Source of the DNA: Rhizobium sp.
GTDB taxonomy: Bacteria > Pseudomonadota > Alphaproteobacteria > Rhizobiales > Rhizobiaceae
NCBI GenBank assembly: GCA_003501385.1
Contig: DNPN01000053.1
Span: 1,610-33,091, forward strand
DNA length: 31,482 nt
Direction of reading: 5' to 3'
In this document: positions 7,683 through 15,635 of the stretch, one piece after another
Layout: each line of letters begins with the position of its first letter
Numbering within the stretch: the first letter of the stretch is position 1
Notes under the pieces: model-generated
What the model was told of the DNA's origin: nothing
Database searches by the model: none
What the model saw: the letters and a program-made list of their open reading frames with translations, nothing else
Translations under genes and position numbers: made by a program

Positions 7683-8687
7683 ATGACGAAGAGATTTGCA
7701 CACTATCTCGCCGCTGCCGCGGTTTTGTTGGGCGCAGCCAGCCCAGCGCTCGCCATTGATCAGGTGAGCTATGGCACCAACTGGCTGGCGCAGGCCGAAC
7801 ATGGCGGCTTTTATCAGGCCGTGGCCGATGGCACTTACAAAAAATATGGCCTTGATGTGAAAATCGTACAGGGCGGCCCCAATGCCGCCAATCAGGCCTT
7901 ACTGATTGCGGGCAAGGTCGATTTTTATATGGGCAGCCCGCTGGGTGAGATGGATGCCGTCAAGCAGGGCATTCCGCTGGTGGATGTCGCCGCCATGTTC
8001 CAGAAAGACCCGCAAGTGCTTTTGGCCCATCCCGATCAGGGCGTGGAAAAATTTGCGGATCTGGCCAAGCTTGATACCATTTTCATGGGCAAGGATGGCT
8101 ATGTCACCTATTTCGAGTGGATGAAGAAGAATTTCAAAGGCTTCACGGACGCTCAGTACAAGCCCTATACCTTTAACCCCGCCCCGTTCATTGCCAACAA
8201 GAAATCAGCCCAGCAGGGTTACATTACTTCTGAGCCCTATGAGGTGGAAAAGCAGGGCGGCTTCAAGCCAAAACTCTTCCTTTTGGCCGATAACGGCTAC
8301 AGCCCCTACTCCACCATGATCACCACCACCCAGAGCATGATTGATAAGAAGCCAGACGTGGTGCAGCGCTTTATCGATGCCTCGACGGAAGGCTGGTACA
8401 ATTACCTCTACGGCGACAACAAGGCCGCCAATGCCCTGATCAAGAAAGACAACCCGGAAATGACCGATGGCCAGATCGCGTTTTCGATTGAAAAGATGAA
8501 GGAATATGGCATCGTCGATTCCGGTGCCAGCCTGAAAAAGGGCATCGGCTGCATGACCGACGAGCATTACAAGAAGTTCTTCGATGAAATGGTCTCGATT
8601 GGTGTGGTCGATGCCAAGCTGGATTATAAAAAGGCCTACACCACCAAGTTTGTGTGCAAGGGCGTTGGTTTGGCGCTGAAGAAGTAA
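7683..8687 (+). CDS. ABC transporter substrate-binding protein, NMT1/THI5-like (SsuA/ThiY type)
   Basis: This 334-residue periplasmic binding protein has a signal peptide at residues 1-24 (MTKR, hydrophobic core, cleavage after ALA). The mature protein starts IDQVSYGTNWLAQAEHGGFYQA, a pattern typical of the NMT1/THI5 group that binds thiamine-pyrimidine precursors, riboflavin, taurine or related small molecules. GGAAAG precedes the ATG at 7683. It is the first gene of an operon with an ATPase, a permease and a cytosine-deaminase-like enzyme, so I infer a pyrimidine-like or other nitrogen-ring ligand. Two hairpins directly after the gene probably favour high expression of this gene over the ATPase. 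Confidence 0.9.
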   Translation: MTKRFAHYLAAAAVLLGAASPALAIDQVSYGTNWLAQAEHGGFYQAVADGTYKKYGLDVKIVQGGPNAANQALLIAGKVDFYMGSPLGEMDAVKQGIPLVDVAAMFQKDPQVLLAHPDQGVEKFADLAKLDTIFMGKDGYVTYFEWMKKNFKGFTDAQYKPYTFNPAPFIANKKSAQQGYITSEPYEVEKQGGFKPKLFLLADNGYSPYSTMITTTQSMIDKKPDVVQRFIDASTEGWYNYLYGDNKAANALIKKDNPEMTDGQIAFSIEKMKEYGIVDSGASLKKGIGCMTDEHYKKFFDEMVSIGVVDAKLDYKKAYTTKFVCKGVGLALKK

Positions 8688-8710
8688 GCAAGGCCGGTGT
8701 TGCCGTTCTG

Positions 8711-8755
8711 CCCTCCTGAGCCATGCGAAGGGCCGGGCTCAGGAGGGGTTCTTTT
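8711..8755 (+). terminator. Terminator-like hairpin after the binding-protein gene (attenuator)
   Basis: CCCTCCTGAGCC (8711-8722) pairs perfectly with GGCTCAGGAGGG (8736-8747) and is followed by GTTCTTTT. This is a 12-bp GC-rich stem with a U-rich tail, so it fits an intrinsic terminator. Because the ATPase gene continues downstream on the same strand, partial termination would give an excess of binding protein. Confidence 0.7.
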
Positions 8756-8768
8756 ATCCCTTCGCACT

Positions 8769-8805
8769 GTCCTTCTGACCACCTTCTCCTGAGCGGCAGA
8801 AGGAC
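8769..8805 (+). repeat. Second hairpin in the binding-protein/ATPase gap
   Basis: GTCCTTCTG (8769-8777) pairs perfectly with CAGAAGGAC (8797-8805). The loop contains CCACCTTCTCCTG, which resembles the core of the rhizobial palindromic repeat seen at 31341-31353. It may be a degenerate copy of that repeat, or an mRNA-stabilising structure just upstream of the ATPase start. Confidence 0.45.
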
Positions 8806-8823
8806 ATCAACAACAGGCATTGA

Positions 8824-9663
8824 ATGATCGTGAACGACACCGCATTGCCAATTCCGAGTGAGAGTAAAAAGCGCCCGCTGGTCACCATGTCGGGCGTCTC
8901 TAAAATATTCTCCTCCGGCACCGTCGCCCTCTCCAACATGTCGCTCACCGTGGAGCCGGGCGAGTTCGTCAGCCTGCTTGGCCCTTCCGGCTGCGGCAAA
9001 TCCACGGCCCTGCGCATCATTGCTGGTTTGGGCGATACCACCAGCGGCACCATCGATTGGCCAAGCTCGCGCATCAATGCCAAGGGCCTGCCCGATGGCG
9101 ACATCAGCTTTGTGTTTCAGGAGCCGACGCTGCTGCCGTGGCAAACGGTACTGGGCAATGTCTATCTGCCGTTGCGGCTGCGCGGTGTTTCCAAGGCGGA
9201 TGCAAAGCCGCAGATCATGGAAGCGCTGGAAACTGTGGGCTTGCAGGATTTTGCGGACGCCTATCCGCGCGAGCTTTCCGGCGGCATGAAAATGCGGGTG
9301 TCAATTGCTCGAGCGCTGGTGACCAAGCCCAGACTGCTGCTGATGGACGAGCCTTTTGCCGCTTTGGACGAAATTACCCGGCAAAAACTCAATGACGATG
9401 TGCTGCGGCTGTGGAAGGAAAAAGGCATCACGGTGATTTTTGTCACCCACTCGGTGTTTGAGGCCGCCTATCTCTCCAACCGCATTGTGGTGATGAAGGC
9501 CCGGCCGGGTCGGGTGCATGCAGATTTCAGCATCAGCACCAGCCTTGAAAGAGATGCCCATTACCGTACCTCGGAAGAATATCGGCAAGTCTGCGAAAAA
9601 GCCTCCAACATTCTCATTGAAGCAATTGGCTTTCCTCTGAATGCAGCACAGGAGCACCATTAA
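8824..9663 (+). CDS. ABC transporter ATPase, nitrate/sulfonate/taurine type
   Basis: The 279-residue nucleotide-binding subunit powers import by the adjacent permease. Walker A is GPSGCGKST (53-61), the Q-loop lies in FVFQEPTLLPW, the signature is LSGGMKMRVSIARAL, and Walker B with D-loop is LLLMDEPFAALD, followed by the H-loop in FVTHSV. The QEPTLLPW and GGMKMR wording is typical of the SsuB/TauB/ThiZ branch, in agreement with the binding protein. Translation starts 136 bases after the binding-protein stop, beyond two hairpins, with only a weak AGG upstream. The stop overlaps the permease start, so the two are translationally coupled. Confidence 0.95.
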   Translation: MIVNDTALPIPSESKKRPLVTMSGVSKIFSSGTVALSNMSLTVEPGEFVSLLGPSGCGKSTALRIIAGLGDTTSGTIDWPSSRINAKGLPDGDISFVFQEPTLLPWQTVLGNVYLPLRLRGVSKADAKPQIMEALETVGLQDFADAYPRELSGGMKMRVSIARALVTKPRLLLMDEPFAALDEITRQKLNDDVLRLWKEKGITVIFVTHSVFEAAYLSNRIVVMKARPGRVHADFSISTSLERDAHYRTSEEYRQVCEKASNILIEAIGFPLNAAQEHH

Positions 9664-10493
9664 TGGCCATGGAGCAGACGGAAAAAAATCGTAATTTTCT
9701 AGCGCGCCATGGTGAAACAATTCTGCGGATCATCATCCCTGTGGCCGTGGTCGTTCTCCTGGTCCTCATCTGGCACATCGGCGTGGTCGTCTCCGAGGTG
9801 CCGCAATATATTCTGCCCGGTCCTATTGCCGTGGCAAATTCGCTTTACAATGATTGGGGCACGCTTGGCCCTGCCCTGTGGGTGACCACGCAGATCACCT
9901 TGATGTCGCTGGCCTTGGCGCTGATTGGCGGCGGTGGTCTGGCGATTTTTCTGGTGCAATCGCGCTGGATTGAGCTGGCGTTTTACCCGATTGCGGTGAT
10001 TTTGCAGGTCACGCCGATTGTTGCCATCTCGCCGCTGATTTTGATCTATGCGCCCACCACGCAATCGGCGCTGTTGATCTGCGCCTTTCTGGTGGCCTTC
10101 TTCCCCATTCTGTCCAATACGGTGCAGGGGCTAAAGAGCGTTGATCACAATCTGCTCAACCTGTTTGACCTTTATGGTGCCTCGCGCTGGCAAACGCTGA
10201 TCTATCTGAAACTGCCAGCGTCGCTTCCCTATTTCATGACCGGCCTGCGCATCGGCGGCGGGCTGGCATTGATTGCCGCCGTGGTGGCAGAGTTTGCAGC
10301 AGGCTCGGCGGGGGCGGGTTCAGGCCTCGCGTTTCGCCTGTTGGAAGCACAATTCCGGCTGAATATTCCACGGCTGTTTGCCGCTCTGATTTTGCTCTCG
10401 TGCCTCGGCGTCGTCATCTTCGCCATTACCTCCTTCATCTCCTGGCTCACGCTGCATCGCTGGCATGAGAGCAGTATCAAGCGAGAAAACTGA
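9663..10493 (+). CDS. ABC transporter permease, SsuC/TauC type
   Basis: This 276-residue inner-membrane subunit has about six hydrophobic helices. The cytoplasmic EAA-like coupling loop is visible as LFDLYGASRWQTLIYLKLPA, followed by LPYFMTGLRIGGGLALI. The start ATG shares its A with the TAA stop of the ATPase gene. The stop TGA overlaps the ATG of the next gene, so all three are translated as a coupled set. A second ATG two codons later is an alternative start. It forms the channel of the importer for the unknown, probably nitrogen-ring, substrate. Confidence 0.94.
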   Translation: MAMEQTEKNRNFLARHGETILRIIIPVAVVVLLVLIWHIGVVVSEVPQYILPGPIAVANSLYNDWGTLGPALWVTTQITLMSLALALIGGGGLAIFLVQSRWIELAFYPIAVILQVTPIVAISPLILIYAPTTQSALLICAFLVAFFPILSNTVQGLKSVDHNLLNLFDLYGASRWQTLIYLKLPASLPYFMTGLRIGGGLALIAAVVAEFAAGSAGAGSGLAFRLLEAQFRLNIPRLFAALILLSCLGVVIFAITSFISWLTLHRWHESSIKREN

Positions 10494-11806
10494 TGCGCCA
10501 AGCCTTTGTGACCCTGCCCGATGCCCCGCGTTTTGCGCTGAAAAATGCCACCCTGCCTGCCATCACGGTCGATGGTTTCACCGCCCCAACCAACGAGGGC
10601 CTGATCCACGTTGATCTGCTGATTGCCAATGGCAAGATCGAGGCCATTTTGCCCCCCGGCACAGCCCCTGCTGAACTGCCCTTTACAGATATGGGCAATG
10701 GCATGATCTTTCCCACCTTCGTTGATATGCACACCCATCTCGACAAGGGCCATATCTGGCCGCGCAAGCCCAATGTGAGCGGCGATTTTATGGGCGCGTT
10801 GAGCGCGGTAAAAGAAGACCGCGAAGCAAACTGGAATGCGGCCGATGTGCGCGCCCGTATGGAGTTTTCGCTGAAATGCGCCTATGCCCATGGCACCAGC
10901 CTGATCCGCACCCATCTGGATAGCTTAGCCCCGCAACATCGCATTTCCTACGAGGTGTTTTCTGAGGTGCGCGAGGCGTGGAAAGGCAAGATCGACCTTC
11001 AGGCCGCAGCCCTTTTTCCCTTTGATGAGATCACCAATCCGGTGTTTTTTAAAGACCTGATTGAGGTCGTGGTCGCACACAAAGGCATTCTCGGCGGTGT
11101 GACACTGATGGTGCCGGATCTGGATGCGCGCCTAGACCTGCTGTTCCGGGCAGCCGCTGACAACGGCCTCGACATTGATCTGCATGTGGACGAAACGCAG
11201 GATGCCTCCGTGCTGGCGCTGAAAGCCGTGGCCGAAGCCAAGCTGCGCAACAAGTTTGACGGCACGGTCGTGGTCGGCCATTGCTGCTCGCTGACCCAGC
11301 AGAGTGATGACGTGGCCAAGGCCACCATTGATAAGGTGGCGGAAGCTGGTCTCGCCGTTGTGTCCCTGCCAATGTGCAACATGTATTTGCAAGATCGCCA
11401 CGCTGGCCGCACGCCGCGCCAGCGGGGCGTCACGCTATTCCATGAGCTGACGGCGGCAGGCGTGCAAACAGCAGTCTCCTCCGACAACACCCGCGACCCC
11501 TTCTATGCCTATGGCGATCTCGATTGCGTGGAAGTGCTGCGCGAGGCGGTGCGGATTATCCATCTCGACCACCCGCTGGATGCCACCGCCCGCATTGTGA
11601 CCCGCACCCCTGCCGATATTCTCAAACGGCCAGACCATGGCCGCATTGCAGTCGGTGCCACGGCCAATCTGGTGCTGTTTTCTGCACGAAACTGGAGCGA
11701 ATTTCTCTCGCGCCCACAAAGCAACCGGATTGTGATACGCGCTGGAAAGGCCATTGACGCCACCCTCCCCGACTATCGTGAACTCGATGAACTGATAGAA
11801 AGCTGA
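10493..11806 (+). CDS. Cytosine-deaminase-like amidohydrolase
   Basis: This 437-residue TIM-barrel metal hydrolase is of the amidohydrolase superfamily, CodA branch. Metal and catalytic residues match the CodA pattern: His80/His82 in HTHLDKG, His231 and Glu234 in HVDE, His263 in GHCCSL, and Asp331 in SSDNTRDP. The CodA substrate glutamine (Q156, in FPQEG) is replaced by Phe177 in LFPFDEI, so cytosine is probably not the substrate. The enzyme should deaminate or hydrolyse another ring compound. It starts within the permease stop codon and ends three bases before the flavoprotein gene, so it belongs to the importer operon. The Q156 comparison rests on recalled CodA sequence. Confidence 0.88.
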   Translation: MRQAFVTLPDAPRFALKNATLPAITVDGFTAPTNEGLIHVDLLIANGKIEAILPPGTAPAELPFTDMGNGMIFPTFVDMHTHLDKGHIWPRKPNVSGDFMGALSAVKEDREANWNAADVRARMEFSLKCAYAHGTSLIRTHLDSLAPQHRISYEVFSEVREAWKGKIDLQAAALFPFDEITNPVFFKDLIEVVVAHKGILGGVTLMVPDLDARLDLLFRAAADNGLDIDLHVDETQDASVLALKAVAEAKLRNKFDGTVVVGHCCSLTQQSDDVAKATIDKVAEAGLAVVSLPMCNMYLQDRHAGRTPRQRGVTLFHELTAAGVQTAVSSDNTRDPFYAYGDLDCVEVLREAVRIIHLDHPLDATARIVTRTPADILKRPDHGRIAVGATANLVLFSARNWSEFLSRPQSNRIVIRAGKAIDATLPDYRELDELIES

Positions 11807-11809
11807 ACC

Positions 11810-13216
11810 ATGCCGGATTATGCAAAAATCAAACAGGAACTCGAAGGCATTGCCGTTGAGGATCACCCGGCGCTGGTCAAGCAAAAGAGCCGGGATTTCT
11901 ACTGGTATTCGCCGATTCTGAAAGAGGAACTCGATCACGTCACCGCAGACCTGATTGTCTCGCCCATCAGCGAAGAAGAGGTGATCCGCACCCTGAAAGT
12001 GGCCCATGCCCATGGTGTGCCCGTGACCCCGCGCGGTGCGGGCACTGGCAATTATGGTCAGGCCATGCCGCTATCGGGTGGTATTGTGCTCAACCTGATC
12101 AATATGAACAAGATCAAGGACATTCAGCCCGGCCGGGTGATCTGCGAGGCGGGCATTGTCATTGCCGAACTGGATCGTCAGACCAAAGCCCATTCGGGTC
12201 AGGAAGTGCGCTTTCATCCGTCGACTGCACAAACGGCCACCATCGGCGGCTTTGTCGCTGGTGGCTCTGGTGGCGTTGGCTCGATCACATGGGGGGGCTT
12301 GCGTGATCTGGGCAATATCCTGCGCCTGCGCGTGGTGACCATGGAAGCCGAGCCACGGGTGCTGGAACTCTCGGCTTGGGATCTGCAAAAGGTTAGCCAT
12401 GCCTATGGCACCAATGGCATTATCACCGAGGTGGAAATGCCGCTGGCCCCGGCTTACGACTGGGTGGATGTGATTGTTGGCTACGACACTTTCATGGAGG
12501 CCGTGCGCTTTGCCGATGGGCTAACCCATCGCAATGGCATTCTGCTGAAGGAAGTGGCACCCATTGCCGCTCCCGTTCCTTTTGAGTATTTCACCCGTCA
12601 CAAGCCTTGGCTGAAGGAAGGCCAATCGGTTGTGGTGCTGATGGTGGCTCCCCATTCCATGGGGCCATTCTTGGCCTATGCCGAGAAGATGAAGGGCGAT
12701 GTGCGCTTCCGCTCCGACACTGTTGAGAGCATGAAGGGCATTCCGCACGCCTATGAACTGGCATGGAACCACACCACGTTGCGGGCGCTGAAGGTGGACC
12801 CATCCATCACCTATCTGCAGGTGCAATATCCCGGCCCGGATCATGTGGCCAAAGTGGAAAAAATGACCGAGATTTTCGGTGACGAGGTGATCGGCCATCT
12901 GGAATTTTTGAAGTTTGATGGTCAGATTCAATGCTCAGGCCTGCCGCTGGTGCGCTACACCACCAAGGAACGGCTGGAAGAGATCATTCGCATCCACGAG
13001 GAAAACGGCTGCCCGATCTTCAATCCGCATCGCTACACGCTGGAAGAAGGCGGCATGAAGCAGACCGATGAAACCCAGCTGGCTTTCAAGAAAGAGACGG
13101 ACCCGCAGGGCCTGCTCAACCCCGGCAAGATGATTGCGTGGGACAATCCCGATTTTGATTTCAAGGCGGGCAAGAATTACCTCTTCCCCGGCCTGCAAGC
13201 GTTTGGAGAGGCTTAA
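11810..13216 (+). CDS. FAD-binding oxidoreductase, VAO/PCMH type
   Basis: This 468-residue flavoprotein is of the vanillyl-alcohol oxidase/GlcD superfamily. The FAD pyrophosphate loop PRGAGTGNYGQ is at 74-84. A glycine-rich second FAD contact, TIGGFVAGGSGGVGS, is at 144-158, and the family-typical C-terminus DPQGLLNPGKM is at 431-441. Relatives oxidise hydroxy acids, alcohols, amines or aldehydes, or act as dehydrogenases. The gene begins three bases after the deaminase-like gene. It probably acts on the product of that enzyme, an inference from operon order. I cannot tell which substrate is used, or whether oxygen or a quinone is the acceptor. Confidence 0.88.
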   Translation: MPDYAKIKQELEGIAVEDHPALVKQKSRDFYWYSPILKEELDHVTADLIVSPISEEEVIRTLKVAHAHGVPVTPRGAGTGNYGQAMPLSGGIVLNLINMNKIKDIQPGRVICEAGIVIAELDRQTKAHSGQEVRFHPSTAQTATIGGFVAGGSGGVGSITWGGLRDLGNILRLRVVTMEAEPRVLELSAWDLQKVSHAYGTNGIITEVEMPLAPAYDWVDVIVGYDTFMEAVRFADGLTHRNGILLKEVAPIAAPVPFEYFTRHKPWLKEGQSVVVLMVAPHSMGPFLAYAEKMKGDVRFRSDTVESMKGIPHAYELAWNHTTLRALKVDPSITYLQVQYPGPDHVAKVEKMTEIFGDEVIGHLEFLKFDGQIQCSGLPLVRYTTKERLEEIIRIHEENGCPIFNPHRYTLEEGGMKQTDETQLAFKKETDPQGLLNPGKMIAWDNPDFDFKAGKNYLFPGLQAFGEA

Positions 13217-13345
13217 TAATACCGCCACAGTATATAGTTTCCGAAGGTACTCCTGACAAGCAAATGCCTGTTCATGTGCAAGACATGGTGCATCTCAATC
13301 CGGCTTGGGCGGCGGATGGGATGGATTAGGACAAACGGCGCGGAC

Positions 13346-13386
13346 GTTTTCACTTGGAGCCTGCCCTCATTGGGCAGGCGAAAAAC
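13346..13386 (+). promoter_or_regulatory. GC-rich hairpin just before the quinone-reductase gene
   Basis: GCCTGCCC (13359-13366) pairs with GGGCAGGC (13372-13379) around TCATT, with a possible outer GTTTT/AAAAC pairing (13346-13350 with 13382-13386). It ends next to the GGAG ribosome binding site of the gene at 13399. There is no U-run on the plus strand, so it is not a standard terminator. The rest of the 182-bp gap shows no clear promoter. Confidence 0.4.
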
Positions 13387-13398
13387 TGGAGCTTTGTC

Positions 13399-13980
13399 AT
13401 GCGTGTGCTTGTTTTACATTCCCACCCCGTCACTGAGAGCTATGGCCGCGCCCTCTATAACCAGACCGTCGAGAGCCTGACCAAAGCGGGCCATGAGGTG
13501 GACGGCTGCAACCTCTATGACGAGGGCTTTGATCCTGTGCTCACTGCCCATGATCGGCGCGTTTATCATGAGTACCCGGAAAACACCGCGCTGGTAAAAC
13601 CCTATGTCGAGCGGCTGAAAGCAGCAGAAGGTCTGGTGATAGTCACGCCCGTGTGGAATTTCGGCTTTCCGGCCATGCTCAAGGGCTATTTCGACCGGGT
13701 GTGGCTGATGGGGGTAAGCTTTGATCTTGAAGATGGCAAGCTCACACCAACGCTGCGCCATATTCGCAAAATGGCCGCAGTGCTCACCTACGGGGCCACG
13801 CCCATGCGGGCGTTTCTGGCCGGAAATCCACCGAAAAAGATCATCAATCGCGTGATCCGTGTCCAGATCAAAATTGGCGCTCCGGTGAAATTCATGGCCC
13901 ATTACGATATGAACAATTGCACAGAGCAGACCCGCGCCGCCTTTATGGACAAGGTGCGGCGCGAGATGGAGCGGTTTTAA
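13399..13980 (+). CDS. NAD(P)H-dependent oxidoreductase, flavodoxin fold (NQO1/KefF-like)
   Basis: This 193-residue protein is of the Flavodoxin_2 family. The N-terminal MRVLVLHSHPVTESYGRAL forms the FMN/FAD phosphate loop, and PVWNFGFPAMLKGYFDRVW is the typical flavin-ring and dimer segment. Members reduce quinones or other acceptors with NAD(P)H in two-electron steps. TGGAG sits upstream of the ATG at 13399; the frame reads further back but without family similarity. It follows the VAO-type flavoprotein by 182 bases on the same strand and could supply reduced flavin or remove reactive quinone products, which is inferred from position. Confidence 0.88.
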   Translation: MRVLVLHSHPVTESYGRALYNQTVESLTKAGHEVDGCNLYDEGFDPVLTAHDRRVYHEYPENTALVKPYVERLKAAEGLVIVTPVWNFGFPAMLKGYFDRVWLMGVSFDLEDGKLTPTLRHIRKMAAVLTYGATPMRAFLAGNPPKKIINRVIRVQIKIGAPVKFMAHYDMNNCTEQTRAAFMDKVRREMERF

Positions 13981-14070
13981 CAAAAACAGCGATTGCTTCG
14001 ACCATCTCGACAGCCAGCCAAAGCACGCTACATATGGGCACGGCACATCTGGAGAAGTGGGAGATTAAAC

Positions 14071-14964
14071 ATGACGAAGCGCATTGTATTCACTGGCGGC
14101 AGCGGCAAGGCTGGCCATCACGCCATTCCACATCTGGTTGACAAGGGCTATTCGGTCCTCAATCTCGATCTCAAACCGCTGGATATGCCCGGCGTCAACA
14201 CGCTGATCACCGATCTCACCCAAAGCGGTCAGGTGTTCAATGCGCTGACCACGCATTTTGGTTTTGAGGGATTTGAGGCAGGCAGCCCGCCATCCGCGCC
14301 GGACGCTGTTGTGCATTTCGCAGCCATTCCAAGGGTCTTGATTGAACCCGACAACGCAACATTTGCAGCCAATGTGCTTGGAACCTACAATGTGCTGGAA
14401 GCCGCGATGAAGCTGGGGGTGCGCAAGGTGATTATCGCCTCCAGCGAGACAACCTATGGCGTCTGCTTTGCCGAAGGCGATAAGGATTACCATGGTTTTC
14501 CGCTGGAAGAAGACTACGACAACGACCCGATGGACAGCTACGGCCTATCGAAAGTGGTGAATGAAAAAACCGCCCGCGCCTTTGCCATGCGCTATGGGGC
14601 CGATGTCTATGCGCTGCGGATTGGCAATGTGATTGAGCCGCAGGACTACGCCAAATTTCCCACCTGGCTCGACAATCCGATGTCGCGCAAGCGCAATGCG
14701 TGGAGCTATATTGATGCGCGGGATCTGGGTGAGATCGTTCACCTGTGTCTGGAAAAAGACGGATTGGGCTATCAGGTCTTCAATGCAGTCAATGACACCA
14801 TCACCGCTGATCTGCCAACCAGAGAATTTCTGGCCAAATACTGCCCCGACACCCCGATTTTGCGCGAGATGGGTGAGTATGAGGCCCCTCTGTCCAACCG
14901 GAAAATCCGCGAGGTTTTGGGTTTCAAGGAAGCCCATCCGTGGAAAAACTATGTCAAACGCTGA
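14071..14964 (+). CDS. NAD-dependent epimerase/dehydratase, extended SDR
   Basis: This 297-residue extended short-chain dehydrogenase/reductase shows the nucleotide-binding motif TGGSGKAG (8-15), catalytic Ser in ASSETTYG (123-130), and Tyr157/Lys161 in DSYGLSK. The segment SYIDARDLGEIVHLCLE is the usual late SDR motif. The family includes sugar epimerases and uronate dehydrogenases; the length and wording fit the uronate-dehydrogenase-like group loosely. GGGAG precedes the ATG at 14071. It is the last plus-strand gene of the catabolic run and ends before a strong bidirectional terminator. The substrate is unknown. Confidence 0.87.
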   Translation: MTKRIVFTGGSGKAGHHAIPHLVDKGYSVLNLDLKPLDMPGVNTLITDLTQSGQVFNALTTHFGFEGFEAGSPPSAPDAVVHFAAIPRVLIEPDNATFAANVLGTYNVLEAAMKLGVRKVIIASSETTYGVCFAEGDKDYHGFPLEEDYDNDPMDSYGLSKVVNEKTARAFAMRYGADVYALRIGNVIEPQDYAKFPTWLDNPMSRKRNAWSYIDARDLGEIVHLCLEKDGLGYQVFNAVNDTITADLPTREFLAKYCPDTPILREMGEYEAPLSNRKIREVLGFKEAHPWKNYVKR

Positions 14965-14981
14965 CGTAGCCTGAGAAAAAC

Positions 14982-15014
14982 AGCGCCATGCCTTTATCAA
15001 AGGCATGGCGCTTT
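14982..15014. terminator. Strong bidirectional terminator
   Basis: AGCGCCATGCCTTT (14982-14995) pairs perfectly with AAAGGCATGGCGCT (14999-15012) around a 3-base loop. TTTCCTT follows on the plus strand. On the minus strand the hairpin is followed by GTTTTTCTC. It separates the convergent epimerase-like gene and the small exported-protein gene and can serve both. Confidence 0.9.
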
Positions 15015-15026
15015 CCTTGACAAACT

Positions 15027-15518
15027 TTAATTCGAAGGCTTCAGCGAAGCGATAATCTCCTGCAACTCGTCAAAATGCTTTTCCTGCGTGCCCTTGGAGC
15101 CCCAATAGGTGATCACCAGCAGTTTGCCGGGCTTGGGCGACACAACGGATAGACTGACATTGACAGGGCCTTCCTTATCGGTCCCAGTCCAGTCAAAATT
15201 ACTCATATCCATGCCGTTGATGACTTCGTCGGACTGCTTCTGAGTGGAGCCGTTAATCTTGACACCGTTTTTCAAAAGAAACGCAATGGCGTCATCAATC
15301 ACTTTGTCGCTGGTTTTGGCATTGGCGACATCCACGGAAATATAGATAGCGCCGTCGTCCGAGGTGGCATCAACGCCGGTTTCGGTTTCCTTTGGCTCCC
15401 AGTCCGCTGGAATGGTAATGCGCGCCACCGGCGCATCGCTTGGAAACACCAGCGTATCGGCAAAGGATACCGATGGTAGAAAAGCGGCCATGAATGCCGC
15501 AGCCAGAATGATTTTCAT
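15027..15518 (-). CDS. Small exported protein of unknown function
   Basis: This 163-residue protein has a clear signal peptide (MKIILAAAFMAAFLPSVSFA, cleavage after residue 20), so it is likely periplasmic. The mature part is about 140 residues, with alternating beta-like stretches and no cysteine or catalytic motif I recognise. Wording such as VARITIPADWEPKETETGVDA and LLVITYWG resembles small rhizobial proteins of unknown role. It is downstream of the Rid gene on the same strand but separated by a 16-bp palindrome, so it probably has its own transcript. Confidence 0.82.
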   Translation of the reverse strand: MKIILAAAFMAAFLPSVSFADTLVFPSDAPVARITIPADWEPKETETGVDATSDDGAIYISVDVANAKTSDKVIDDAIAFLLKNGVKINGSTQKQSDEVINGMDMSNFDWTGTDKEGPVNVSLSVVSPKPGKLLVITYWGSKGTQEKHFDELQEIIASLKPSN

Positions 15519-15572
15519 GAAATTTCCCCTTCACGCCCACAAGATAAGATGGCGCGAAGATAAACAATTGTT

Positions 15573-15608
15573 TTGAATTGTCTTCGGCAATCGCCGAAGA
15601 CAATTCAA
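15573..15608 (-). terminator. Perfect 16-bp palindrome downstream of the Rid gene
   Basis: Bases 15573-15588 and 15593-15608 are perfect reverse complements around AATC. The structure lies between the end of the aldehyde dehydrogenase/Rid transcript and the start of the exported-protein gene. No clear U-run follows on the minus strand. It could be a terminator, an RNA-stability element, or an operator for the downstream gene. Confidence 0.5.
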
Positions 15609-15635
15609 CTATTTATGGGAGAAAATCCTTAAACG

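Noticed and set aside
13264..13329. 21-residue open frame between the flavoprotein and quinone reductase genes
   Set aside because: It has an ATG and a stop but no Shine-Dalgarno sequence and no recognisable sequence. Chance is the simpler reading.
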